64,000 nt of DNA, taken from positions 124,001 to 188,000 of the forward strand of contig NZ_SNAQ03000004.1 in NCBI RefSeq assembly GCF_004375085.3, written 5' to 3'. Positions 27,539 to 34,688 of the stretch are shown piece after piece. Both the position numbers and the translations under genes were made by a program. Positions within the stretch are counted from its first letter, which is position 1. Every line of letters starts with the position of its first letter. The DNA comes from Lewinella sp. W8. Its GTDB lineage: Bacteria; Bacteroidota; Bacteroidia; Chitinophagales; Saprospiraceae. Under the pieces are notes generated by a model. It was not told where the DNA came from, did no database searches, and worked only from the letters and a program-made list of their open reading frames with translations.

Positions 27539-28747
27539 ATGGCAAAATACGAACTACGCGCATCGACCGATTGGGGCCAGTGGCACGCCGTCCTCGACGA
27601 GGTCTACCGGAACAACCCCCAGTACGTGTATCCGCTTCGCGGAGACATCGAAGGAATTCTGAGCGAAAAGAATGCAGCCTTTGACGGAGATAATCTGCGT
27701 AAATGGGTGGTCCTGCGGGAAGGTACTCCCGTGGGCCGTATTGCCGCCTTTATCGATAAGGCCCGCAACGAAGAACTGGACCTCCCCGTGGGGGGCATCG
27801 GCTTTTTCGAATCCATTGAATCCGAAGAAGTGGCCGGCCTGCTCTTTGACGCCGCCGAAAACTGGTTGCGGGAAGCGGGTATGGAAGCCGTGGACGGCCC
27901 CATCAACTTCGGAGAGCGGGATAAATTTTGGGGCCTCCTCGTGCGGGGCTGGTACCGGCCCATTTATCAGGAGACCTACAACCCTCCCTATTACCAGGCC
28001 TACTTTGAGGGGCGGGGCTACCGCCCCCACGAGCAGTGCCTGACCATGCGTGGAGTAGTCGCCGAATTCCCCGGCGATCGCCTGAAAAAACTCGCCGAAC
28101 GCGTGGGAGAACGCTACGGGCTGTACACGAAGCAAATCACCAAGGATAACCTGCGGGAGGGAGCGGATCACTTCGCCCAGGCGTACAATGCCGCCTTTAA
28201 TCACTGGCCCTACTTCAAGCCCCTGACGGGCGACGACATCTACCCCACTTTCCAGCAGATGAAGCCCATCATGGACCCGCATCTGACCTGCCTGGCCTAC
28301 AACAAGGAAGACCGGCCCATCGGCCTCGCGGGGCTCATTCCCGATTTAAACTGCTTCCTGCCCGGAATGAAGGGTAAAATGAACTGGCTGGAACTCCCCC
28401 GCTTTCTCTACCGATTGAAGTTCCAGAAGCAGCCCCGTAATTGTAAGGGCATTGCCTTTGGCATCGCTCAGGACTACCAACGCATGGGGGTCTACCCCCT
28501 CATGGTGAGCGCCATGTTTCACAGCGGCAACAAGCACACTTCCCGAACCTATCGCTACGTGGATATGGCCACCATCCGCGGCCACAACAAGGTCATGGTC
28601 GACACCTGCCGCCAAATGAACACCGACGTCCACCGCGTACACCTCGCCTACCGCAAGGCCCTCACGCCCGACGCGAGTTGGGAGTCCTTCGACCAAATGG
28701 ACGTCAGCGAAGTTGACCCGGGGGTCTACGGCAAAAAGGGAGAATAA
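27539..28747 (+). CDS. GNAT-like N-acetyltransferase-family protein
   Basis: A 402-residue cytoplasmic protein. The N-terminal half looks like a GNAT domain (WVVLREGTPVGRIAAFID, then AAENWLREAGMEAVDGPINFGERD), and the C-terminal half is a second acyltransferase-like region (RKNCKGIAFGIAQDYQRMGV-type segment, where QDYQRMGVYPLM is the acetyl-CoA-loop-like stretch). The family is widespread and uncharacterised in Bacteroidota and is distantly like YghO. The substrate is unknown. ATG 27539 (MAKYELRAST) is preferred to 27530 because the TATCTTTG element ends at 27532. Confidence 0.83.
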   Translation: MAKYELRASTDWGQWHAVLDEVYRNNPQYVYPLRGDIEGILSEKNAAFDGDNLRKWVVLREGTPVGRIAAFIDKARNEELDLPVGGIGFFESIESEEVAGLLFDAAENWLREAGMEAVDGPINFGERDKFWGLLVRGWYRPIYQETYNPPYYQAYFEGRGYRPHEQCLTMRGVVAEFPGDRLKKLAERVGERYGLYTKQITKDNLREGADHFAQAYNAAFNHWPYFKPLTGDDIYPTFQQMKPIMDPHLTCLAYNKEDRPIGLAGLIPDLNCFLPGMKGKMNWLELPRFLYRLKFQKQPRNCKGIAFGIAQDYQRMGVYPLMVSAMFHSGNKHTSRTYRYVDMATIRGHNKVMVDTCRQMNTDVHRVHLAYRKALTPDASWESFDQMDVSEVDPGVYGKKGE

Positions 28748-28787
28748 GGGTAGGAATAAATCCGGATCTCAGAACCGAACGTAAGGG

Positions 28788-29537
28788 CTACGAAGCCACC
28801 TGCACCTGGTCTTCTTCCAGCAGCGGTTTGCGCTGGTAGCGGAAAAAAAGCTGTGCCGTGGCCAGAACGTCCTTCTCGCAGTAATGGGCGATCCGGTCGA
28901 GATCATCTTCTTGCCAGAACACCCGTCCCACTTCGCTGCCGTCGATATCGTCCTTCGGACTGGGGAAGCCCAGCACCGCCGCCAGTACTTTGAGGGAGGT
29001 ATAGGACTTACGGTCGCCAAATTTCCAGAGCTCCATGGTGTCCAGCAGGTGCTTGGTTTCCCAGGGTTTTTTCCCGGCGATGTCCAGCATCTTGGGCAGG
29101 GGAAGCTGGTTGGTCACCAGACGCCGGCACATGTAGGGCACGTCGAACTCCTTGATGTTATGGCCACAGATGAACTGCCGGTTTACGTCGCCGTAATATT
29201 GGTCCAGCATGGCCGAAAAGCCCTTTAAAAGGGTGGCTTCATCGCGGTCGGCGAAGGACTTCAACCGGATTTTCAGCCGCTTATCTTTATCCCGGTATAC
29301 CGCCCCAACGGAGATACAGACGATCTTACCGAACTCCGCAAAAATTGCGGCCCGGTCTTCGTAGCTCGCGGCAATTTCTTCTTCCGTCATCTCTTCTCCG
29401 AAGCGGCGCATGGCTCCGGGCGCCTTCAGCGCCCACAGATACTGAAAGGTTTCGTCCAGGTCCTCATAAGTGGCCCGCCCACTCACCGTTTCTATATCCA
29501 GGAAGAGAACTTTGGTGACGTCAATCTGGTCGATCAT
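28788..29537 (-). CDS. DEDD-type 3'-5' exonuclease (predicted)
   Basis: A 249-residue RNase-H-fold exonuclease of the DNA_pol_B_exo2 type. The metal-binding acids appear in order: FLDIETV (Asp, Glu), GHNIKEFDVPYM (Asp) and YCEKDVLATAQLF (Asp), the DEDD layout. Members are often annotated as polysaccharide-biosynthesis-associated exonucleases, but that name comes from gene neighbourhoods rather than biochemistry. Here the neighbours are unrelated, so nucleic-acid trimming is the only safe call. ATG 29537 (MIDQIDVTKVLFLDIE) fits the family better than 29585. Upstream lies an AT-rich spacer with TACCTTTC at 29593-29600. Confidence 0.88.
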   Translation of the reverse strand: MIDQIDVTKVLFLDIETVSGRATYEDLDETFQYLWALKAPGAMRRFGEEMTEEEIAASYEDRAAIFAEFGKIVCISVGAVYRDKDKRLKIRLKSFADRDEATLLKGFSAMLDQYYGDVNRQFICGHNIKEFDVPYMCRRLVTNQLPLPKMLDIAGKKPWETKHLLDTMELWKFGDRKSYTSLKVLAAVLGFPSPKDDIDGSEVGRVFWQEDDLDRIAHYCEKDVLATAQLFFRYQRKPLLEEDQVQVAS

Positions 29538-29665
29538 GGGAATAATTTTCGTGGAGGATTCCCCCCTGCTGTTTAGATAACCCAAGCGGGCTGAAAGGTA
29601 ACTAAATATACGATATTATTATCAAAAAGTTTATTAAAACCCTTAAAATAACCAAATAAAGTACA

Positions 29666-30550
29666 TTATTTTTCCTTACCCAACCGCTCTAATTCCCGGA
29701 TGAGGGTACTGATGCTGTTGCGGAAGATAAAGTCGATCCGACGATTTTTCTTGCGTCCCTCTTCGGTAGCGTTGCTGGAGGTAGGACCATATTCTCCGTG
29801 GCTGGCGGCGATCACCCGGTTGGGGCTCAGGTAGTACGTCTGGGCCAGTTCGTTGGCGATGTGGGTGGCCCGCAGGGCAGCGTACTCCCAGTTGTTGGTG
29901 TTACGCCGTGGACTTGGCTGGTTATCCGTATGTCCGACCACCGTTAACTTGAGGAGCGGATCGTCATTCAACGCTCCCATAACGGCCTCTAACACGTATT
30001 CGGCGGCGGGCGTCAGGCGGTCCACGGAGCGGGGCGCAAACAGCAAATCCTCTTGAATGCTCATAATGAACTCTCCCGCCCGTTCGGTAAAGTAAAAACT
30101 GGCGTCGGGAATTTTACCGTCGAGTGAATCCGTGATGACGCGCCCGGCCCGCAGGCCGGTTTCCTGGAAATTCTTGATCAGGGCACCCTGATCCTGTAAT
30201 AATTGCCGGTACTTCTCTTCGGAACCTTCGAGCTCCTCGCGCAGGTCCGCCATCTGCCGTCTCATCTGGGAGCTGGTGGAGTTCAGGTTTCCCTGCAGCG
30301 CCTCCAGGGCGTCGTCCTGTTCCATGATTTTTGCCTGCAGCTTATCCTGGGTAAGCAACAACATATCGTTCCCTCCGCGAATACGCTCCAGCGCGAGGGC
30401 CAGGGTGAGGATGCTGTCCGATTGCAGGCTCATGATGCTGTCCCGGGCGTCCAGCGCCCGTTCGTAGCGGGCGGAAGCCTCCTTCAGCTTCTTGGGGGCG
30501 ATGCAACTGGTGATGACGAGGAGTAGGGCGAAAAAGGTAATAATGCGCAT
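29666..30550 (-). CDS. OmpA-family lipoprotein with coiled coil
   Basis: A 294-residue protein beginning with a lipoprotein signal (MRIITFFALLLVITSC, lipobox ITSC at the cleavage site). Residues about 20-130 are heptad-rich coiled coil (RYERALDARDSIMSLQSD, EDALEALQ-like stretches). The C-terminal 120 residues form an OmpA/MotB-type peptidoglycan-binding domain (LKLTVVGHTDNQPSPRRN, RVIAASHGEYGPTSSN, KKNRRIDFIF). It should tether the outer membrane to peptidoglycan. The layout resembles other coiled-coil OmpA lipoproteins of the phylum. It begins 28 bp downstream of the YgjP-like gene on the same strand. Confidence 0.92.
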   Translation of the reverse strand: MRIITFFALLLVITSCIAPKKLKEASARYERALDARDSIMSLQSDSILTLALALERIRGGNDMLLLTQDKLQAKIMEQDDALEALQGNLNSTSSQMRRQMADLREELEGSEEKYRQLLQDQGALIKNFQETGLRAGRVITDSLDGKIPDASFYFTERAGEFIMSIQEDLLFAPRSVDRLTPAAEYVLEAVMGALNDDPLLKLTVVGHTDNQPSPRRNTNNWEYAALRATHIANELAQTYYLSPNRVIAASHGEYGPTSSNATEEGRKKNRRIDFIFRNSISTLIRELERLGKEK

Positions 30551-30577
30551 AGTGGCTGGGAGAAATGAGCGACAAAA

Positions 30578-31354
30578 CTACACCGGCTCCGGACGAAACA
30601 CCAATTCCTTGCCGTGCTCTCTTAGCCAGGCGTCGTATTCCCGGTAATTGGGCAGCACCCGTGACACCTCCGCCCAGAAGCGGGGCGAGTGGTTATGCTC
30701 CACCAGATGCGCCAGTTCGTGGACGATGACCGCATCCAGGACCGGATCCGGAGCCAGCAGCAATCGGGTAGCCAGATTGATGTTTCCCTTGACCGAACAA
30801 CTTCCCCAGCGGGAATAAGTGTCCGAGAGCTTAACGGAGTTGATGGGCCGACGAAAGTGCTCCCGGTTGAGGGTATGTACCCGCTCGCTGATCATCGGTA
30901 AATACTGCTTCCCGAAATGTTTGGCCAGCAGCCGCGGCAGCAGCTGCCCCGACCGCAACCGGTCGTCGTCTGCATTGACCTTCACCAACAACTCCTCCTC
31001 GCCCGTCACCTTGATGCGGTGGCTACGGGCTCCGTGAGTTTCCAGCCGGATGCGGTAAGATTTGCCCCGCAGCGCAAACCGGTAGTTCTCCGCCAAAGCG
31101 GCAGTCTTGAAGTGCGCGAAGGCTTCGGGCTTATCCCGCAGGACGCCCCGCGCCCAGTCCAGCATCTTGCGGATTTGCCCGCTCCGGTCACCCGGCCGCA
31201 GCGCGGCCGGCACCCGAATGATGAGCGCCCGCGAGGTAACCGACGCCCGCGTACCGTAGCGCCCCCGCTCGGTGATAATTTTGACGGGAATCCGGAGGTC
31301 ACCGACCTCCCAGACGTCTCGTTCTTCGTGCACTTTTTTGGGCCTGCTCGCCAT
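30578..31354 (-). CDS. YgjP-like (DUF45/M48-type) metallopeptidase domain protein
   Basis: A 258-residue protein with the WLM/SprT-like zinc motif VIVHELAHLVEHNHSPRFW, in which the third ligand His is spaced as in YgjP proteins. The preceding YSRWGSCSVKGNINLA is the other family hallmark. Such proteins are often found beside restriction or stress genes and are presumed cytoplasmic peptidases; the substrate is unknown. ATG 31354 (MASRPKKVHEERD) was chosen over 31420. It has TATCTTGG ending five bases upstream and an intrinsic terminator of the previous gene just beyond. Confidence 0.9.
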   Translation of the reverse strand: MASRPKKVHEERDVWEVGDLRIPVKIITERGRYGTRASVTSRALIIRVPAALRPGDRSGQIRKMLDWARGVLRDKPEAFAHFKTAALAENYRFALRGKSYRIRLETHGARSHRIKVTGEEELLVKVNADDDRLRSGQLLPRLLAKHFGKQYLPMISERVHTLNREHFRRPINSVKLSDTYSRWGSCSVKGNINLATRLLLAPDPVLDAVIVHELAHLVEHNHSPRFWAEVSRVLPNYREYDAWLREHGKELVFRPEPV

Positions 31355-31359
31355 GGCCG

Positions 31360-31367
31360 CCAAGATA
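31360..31367 (-). promoter_or_regulatory. -7-like element (TATCTTGG), near-leaderless
   Basis: On the minus strand TATCTTGG ends five bases before ATG 31354. It differs from TAnnTTTG at one base. The 5-base gap is close to that seen at 27525-27539. Confidence 0.5.
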
Positions 31368-31379
31368 CGGCCCGCACGG

Positions 31380-31412
31380 AAAAGCCCCCGGTCAACTGAC
31401 GTCGCCGGGGGC
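31380..31412 (-). terminator. intrinsic terminator of the AhpD-like gene
   Basis: On the minus strand the 8-bp stem GCCCCCGG/CCGGGGGC (31405-31412 with 31384-31391) is followed by TTTTCC. It separates the AhpD-like gene from the YgjP-like gene. Confidence 0.75.
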
Positions 31413-31452
31413 CGTACCACTTAAACCCTTCTTTGGTTTTTCGGGAAAGAGA

Positions 31453-32001
31453 CTAGACCGTCGCCTCCGCTAATTCGGGGGCCGCGGGAAAATCAACGGG
31501 AATCTGGGTTACGCCGTGCAGGAAATTGGAAATGATCTTATCGCCAACGACCACGATGGCGTCAACGAGATTTTCTTTGGTGTAGCCGGCGGCCAGCAAC
31601 TCATCGATCACCTGCGGATTGGGTTTGCCACGCTCCAGCGTCACTGCTTTGGCAAAACGGGCCAGCGCGTCAAATTTGGGATTAAAGGAGGCGTGGCCTT
31701 CCCGGAGTTCCAGTATCTGTTCGTCCGTGAAGCCGTTCATCTTTCCGAGCGCCGTATGGGCCGCCAGACAGTAAGCACATTCATTTACCTGACTCACCAC
31801 CAGATTGATAATTTCTCTTTCTTTCGCCTTCAGGCTGCTCTTGGCGTTCTGCAGGGCCAGGTAGCTTCCCAGCGCCCGATCGGAGTAGGCGAAGGTGGCG
31901 TATAGATTGGGCACGAATCCCAGCCCCTTTTCGAGCTGGTCAAAAATTTGCTGATTGTCCGTGCTGACGTCGTTGCGGGTGGGAACTTGAAAATTTGCCA
32001 T
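31453..32001 (-). CDS. AhpD-like carboxymuconolactone decarboxylase-family protein
   Basis: A 182-residue all-helical protein of the CMD/AhpD family. NECAYCLAAHTALGK carries the redox C-x2-C and the nearby His that define peroxidase-type members. A role in reducing peroxides or in thiol-linked detoxification is therefore likely, though the electron donor is not encoded here. GKMNGFTDEQILELREG is the typical second half of the motif region. It starts at ATG 32001 and its upstream side is the repeat-rich region. Confidence 0.9.
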   Translation of the reverse strand: MANFQVPTRNDVSTDNQQIFDQLEKGLGFVPNLYATFAYSDRALGSYLALQNAKSSLKAKEREIINLVVSQVNECAYCLAAHTALGKMNGFTDEQILELREGHASFNPKFDALARFAKAVTLERGKPNPQVIDELLAAGYTKENLVDAIVVVGDKIISNFLHGVTQIPVDFPAAPELAEATV

Positions 32002-32380
32002 GATTAAATTTTTATGGATGATTAATTGAAGTCACTTGCTTTCGGTGACCTGGCAAAGTTGGGGGCAGACGCCCGCGATCTTCCGACCCATTCTTCCCGG
32101 TGGCTGTCCAATTTTTCCCGACTTGAGGTTTTTCCGGAAAATTCACCGCAGGAAGACACTCCCGACTTCCGTTGGCTCGTCGGGGTCGTCGATGCTTTAA
32201 AGATTGCGACGGAGCGCAGGTGCAGTGAAACGGAATCCTCGTGCTCTGCCGGGATGCAGTGGAGAGAAGGAAGAAGAAAGAAGGAAGAGATCTAATAGTT
32301 CCCTAATTATATAAGCTTCCATGCAGGGCAAGTTCGCAGGGAAACCAACCCGCCGTTAACTGGAGGCACCAACAAATTCA

Positions 32381-32436
32381 GTAGCGACGGCTTCAGCCGT
32401 TGACTCAGCCCCTTCGCCGGATAAATCCGGCGCTAC
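32381..32436. repeat. paired REP hairpins (BIME-like), copy 1
   Basis: GTAGCGACGGCTTCAGCCGT begins the left REP and GCCGGATAAATCCGGCGCTAC (split as a stem plus CTAC) ends the inverted right REP. Each has the tetranucleotide GTAG followed by a near-palindromic stem, the layout of REPs mobilised by RAYT transposases. Confidence 0.75.
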
Positions 32437-32716
32437 CGCAAATGGCAGCATGATTAGCAAGTGGCTTTCTTCGCGTCCTCGCCCATCCGGACGCTCAGAG
32501 ATCCGGCAGGGTTTTCTTTTCAGTATGACCGCTATTTTTCAGACGATCACCGCAGGTGCAGTGAAACGGAATCCTCGTGCTCTGCCGGGATGCAGTGGAG
32601 AGAAGGAAGAAGAAAGAAGGAAGAGATCTAATAGTTCCCTAATTATATAAGCTTCCATGCAGGGCAAGTTCGCAGGGAAACCAACCCGCCGTTAACTGGA
32701 GGCACCAACAAATTCA

Positions 32717-32772
32717 GTAGCGACGGCTTCAGCCGTTGACTCAGCCCCTTCGCCGGATAAATCCGGCGCTAC
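32717..32772. repeat. paired REP hairpins (BIME-like), copy 2
   Basis: Identical to copy 1 and exactly 336 bp downstream of it. Confidence 0.75.
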
Positions 32773-33052
32773 CGCAAATGGCAGCATGATTAGCAAGTGG
32801 CTTTCTTCGCGTCCTCGCCCATCCGGACGCTCAGAGATCCGGCAGGGTTTTCTTTTCAGTATGACCGCTATTTTTCAGACGATCACCGCAGGTGCAGTGA
32901 AACGGAATCCTCGTGCTCTGCCGGGATGCAGTGGAGAGAAGGAAGAAGAAAGAAGGAAGAGATCTAATAGTTCCCTAATTATATAAGCTTCCATGCAGGG
33001 CAAGCTCGCAGGGAAACCAACCCACCATTAACTGGAGGCACCAACAAATTCA

Positions 33053-33108
33053 GTAGCGACGGCTTCAGCCGTGGACTCAGCCCCTTCGCCGGATAAATCC
33101 GGCGCTAC
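33053..33108. repeat. paired REP hairpins (BIME-like), copy 3
   Basis: Third copy, 336 bp further on; one T-to-G change after the left stem (CGTTGACTC to CGTGGACTC). Both GTAG ends are intact. Confidence 0.75.
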
Positions 33109-33200
33109 CGCAAAATTTAGCTATTTCGGCAACCTCGAAGTTTCCGCCTGATCAGAAGATTAAGCCCTGCTAGGGTCGACCTGGTCCCGCTAAAGTATGT

Positions 33201-34466
33201 CTACTCCACTTTCTCCACCACGAAGCCCAGTGATTCCAGGTCGTGATAAAAATCCGGATAGCTCTTGCCGACGACCATGGGGTCTTCGATGCGTACCGGG
33301 TGCAGGAGGGCCAGCGGGGCCAGGGCCATGGCCATCCGGTGGTCATGGTAGGTAGCGAAGGTGGGGGTGCCGAGGGAAAAGTTGGCTTTTTCGTCCTGCC
33401 CGAAGTACTGCAGACCGCTACCGTCGCTCAGCTTCATGGGAATTTTGTAGAGGGCTACGCCGAGCTTACCCAGCTCGGTTTTCATGGCCTTCACGCGGTC
33501 CGTCTCCTTAATGAAGAGGGTCTGCAGGCCGCTGTAGAGCCCCTGTACGCCCTGGGCGGCACAGGTGGCCATGAGGGTTTGGGCGATATCGGGGCACTCC
33601 ACGAAATCCTGCTCAAAGAGGGGCGGTGGCGGCGTAGCCGCCGCTTTGGTGATCCGTACGCCACCGTCGTTGTAGGTGGTTTGCACCCCGAAGCGTTCGT
33701 ATAACTTAGCCACAACGGAGTCTCCCTGTACGCTTTCGGCGAACAGTCCGTCCACCTGCAAGTCCGCTTCGGGAGCGATCGCCGCCAGGCTGTAGTAATA
33801 GCTGGCGGCCGACCAGTCGGCCTCCACGGTAAACGCCCTTCCCCGGTAGGCCTGGGGGGGCACCACGATCGTTTGCTCTTCCCAGTGATGGCTCACCCCG
33901 AAGTAGGCCATGAGGGAGAGGGTCATTTTGATGTAGGGAAGACTGACGATGTCCCCTTCCAACCGCAACCGCAATCCGTTGGGCAGCGTTGGTGCCAGCA
34001 TCAGGAGGCAGGAGATGTACTGACTGCTGGTGTCGGCGGCGATGCTCAGCTCACTGGCCGCATCGAGGGCGCTCTCTCCGATGTAGAGGGGCGGGTAGCC
34101 TTCCTTTTCGGCGTAGGTGATGTCGGCCCCGAGTTGTCGCAGGGCATCCACCAGAATTCCGATGGGCCGTTCCTTCATCCGCTGGCTGCCGGTAAGCAGC
34201 TGGCGGCCCGGCCGCCGGCAGAGGAAGCCCGTCAGGAAGCGGAAGGTCGTGCCGGCCGGGCCGGCGTCCAGGGTATCGTCGTCGGAAGCCAGGAGACGCT
34301 CCAGGCGTACCGTGTCGTCGGCCGCCGCCAGGCGGTGGATGGGGAAACCGCCCTCCGTCAGGGCGCGAATGATGAGCGCACGGTTGGCGATGGATTTGGA
34401 GCCCGTCAGGGCAACGCGTCCCCGGAGGGGGCCACCGGGATGGCTGAGCTGGTAAATCACGGACAA
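33201..34466 (-). CDS. aroA: 3-phosphoshikimate 1-carboxyvinyltransferase (EPSP synthase)
   Basis: The penultimate step of the shikimate pathway, joining shikimate-3-phosphate and phosphoenolpyruvate. GSKSIANRALII (Lys24) opens the protein, AGTTFRFLTGFL and GSQRMKERPIGILVDALR form the substrate site, and IKETDRVKAM and TYHDHRMAMALAPLA are the late signatures; TYHDHRMA is diagnostic. The 421-residue length is normal. The start is TTG 34466, or GTG two codons later; TACCTTTG lies at 34481-34488 just upstream. No other aromatic-pathway gene is linked. It faces the 336-bp repeat array at its 3' end. Confidence 0.96.
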   Translation of the reverse strand: MSVIYQLSHPGGPLRGRVALTGSKSIANRALIIRALTEGGFPIHRLAAADDTVRLERLLASDDDTLDAGPAGTTFRFLTGFLCRRPGRQLLTGSQRMKERPIGILVDALRQLGADITYAEKEGYPPLYIGESALDAASELSIAADTSSQYISCLLMLAPTLPNGLRLRLEGDIVSLPYIKMTLSLMAYFGVSHHWEEQTIVVPPQAYRGRAFTVEADWSAASYYYSLAAIAPEADLQVDGLFAESVQGDSVVAKLYERFGVQTTYNDGGVRITKAAATPPPPLFEQDFVECPDIAQTLMATCAAQGVQGLYSGLQTLFIKETDRVKAMKTELGKLGVALYKIPMKLSDGSGLQYFGQDEKANFSLGTPTFATYHDHRMAMALAPLALLHPVRIEDPMVVGKSYPDFYHDLESLGFVVEKVE

Positions 34467-34480
34467 TCAATTGGGGGTGG

Positions 34481-34488
34481 CAAAGGTA
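34481..34488 (-). promoter_or_regulatory. Bacteroidota -7 element (TACCTTTG) of aroA
   Basis: An exact TAnnTTTG match on the minus strand, 14 bases before the TTG start at 34466. The leader would be short, about 7-10 bases. Confidence 0.6.
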
Positions 34489-34688
34489 GCCGATCCCGCA
34501 GAGCCCGGGAATCATTCCCGTTCTTTTCCACAAAAATTTGCCCGCGAATTATGACGGGCAGCCCTTAATTGGCGGACGTTTTGGCAACCTTTGTCGGGCC
34601 GTGTCGATCATTCTTATAAAGAACCGTTAAACCTTCGCCGCACAAACCGCTTACGAACTAGTTTTACCGTCCGAAAACCCCTTCCCGC

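Larger units (their letters stand above)
32215..33114. repeat. 336-bp tandem repeat array, 2.7 copies
   Basis: Unit 1 is 32215-32550, unit 2 is 32551-32886 and unit 3 (partial) is 32887-33114. Units 1 and 2 are nearly identical; unit 3 carries a few substitutions (for example AAGTTCG to AAGCTCG and CCGCCGTT to CCACCATT). Each unit begins CGCAGGTGCAGTG, contains a purine-rich tract, and includes an inverted pair of REP-type hairpins. Each full unit also holds the same 66-codon frame, which is a by-product of the repeat. It fills the gap between the AhpD-like gene and aroA. Confidence 0.93.

Noticed and set aside
32026-32295. 89-codon frame beside the repeat array
   Set aside because: It runs into the repeat unit, and its composition and Arg/Lys tail look like a chance frame.
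32450-32650. 66-codon frame repeated at 32786-32986
   Set aside because: It exists only because the 336-bp unit repeats. It spans non-coding modules and has no conserved start context.
32215-33114. CRISPR array
   Set aside because: The unit is 336 bp, repeats are contiguous without spacers, and no cas genes are near.
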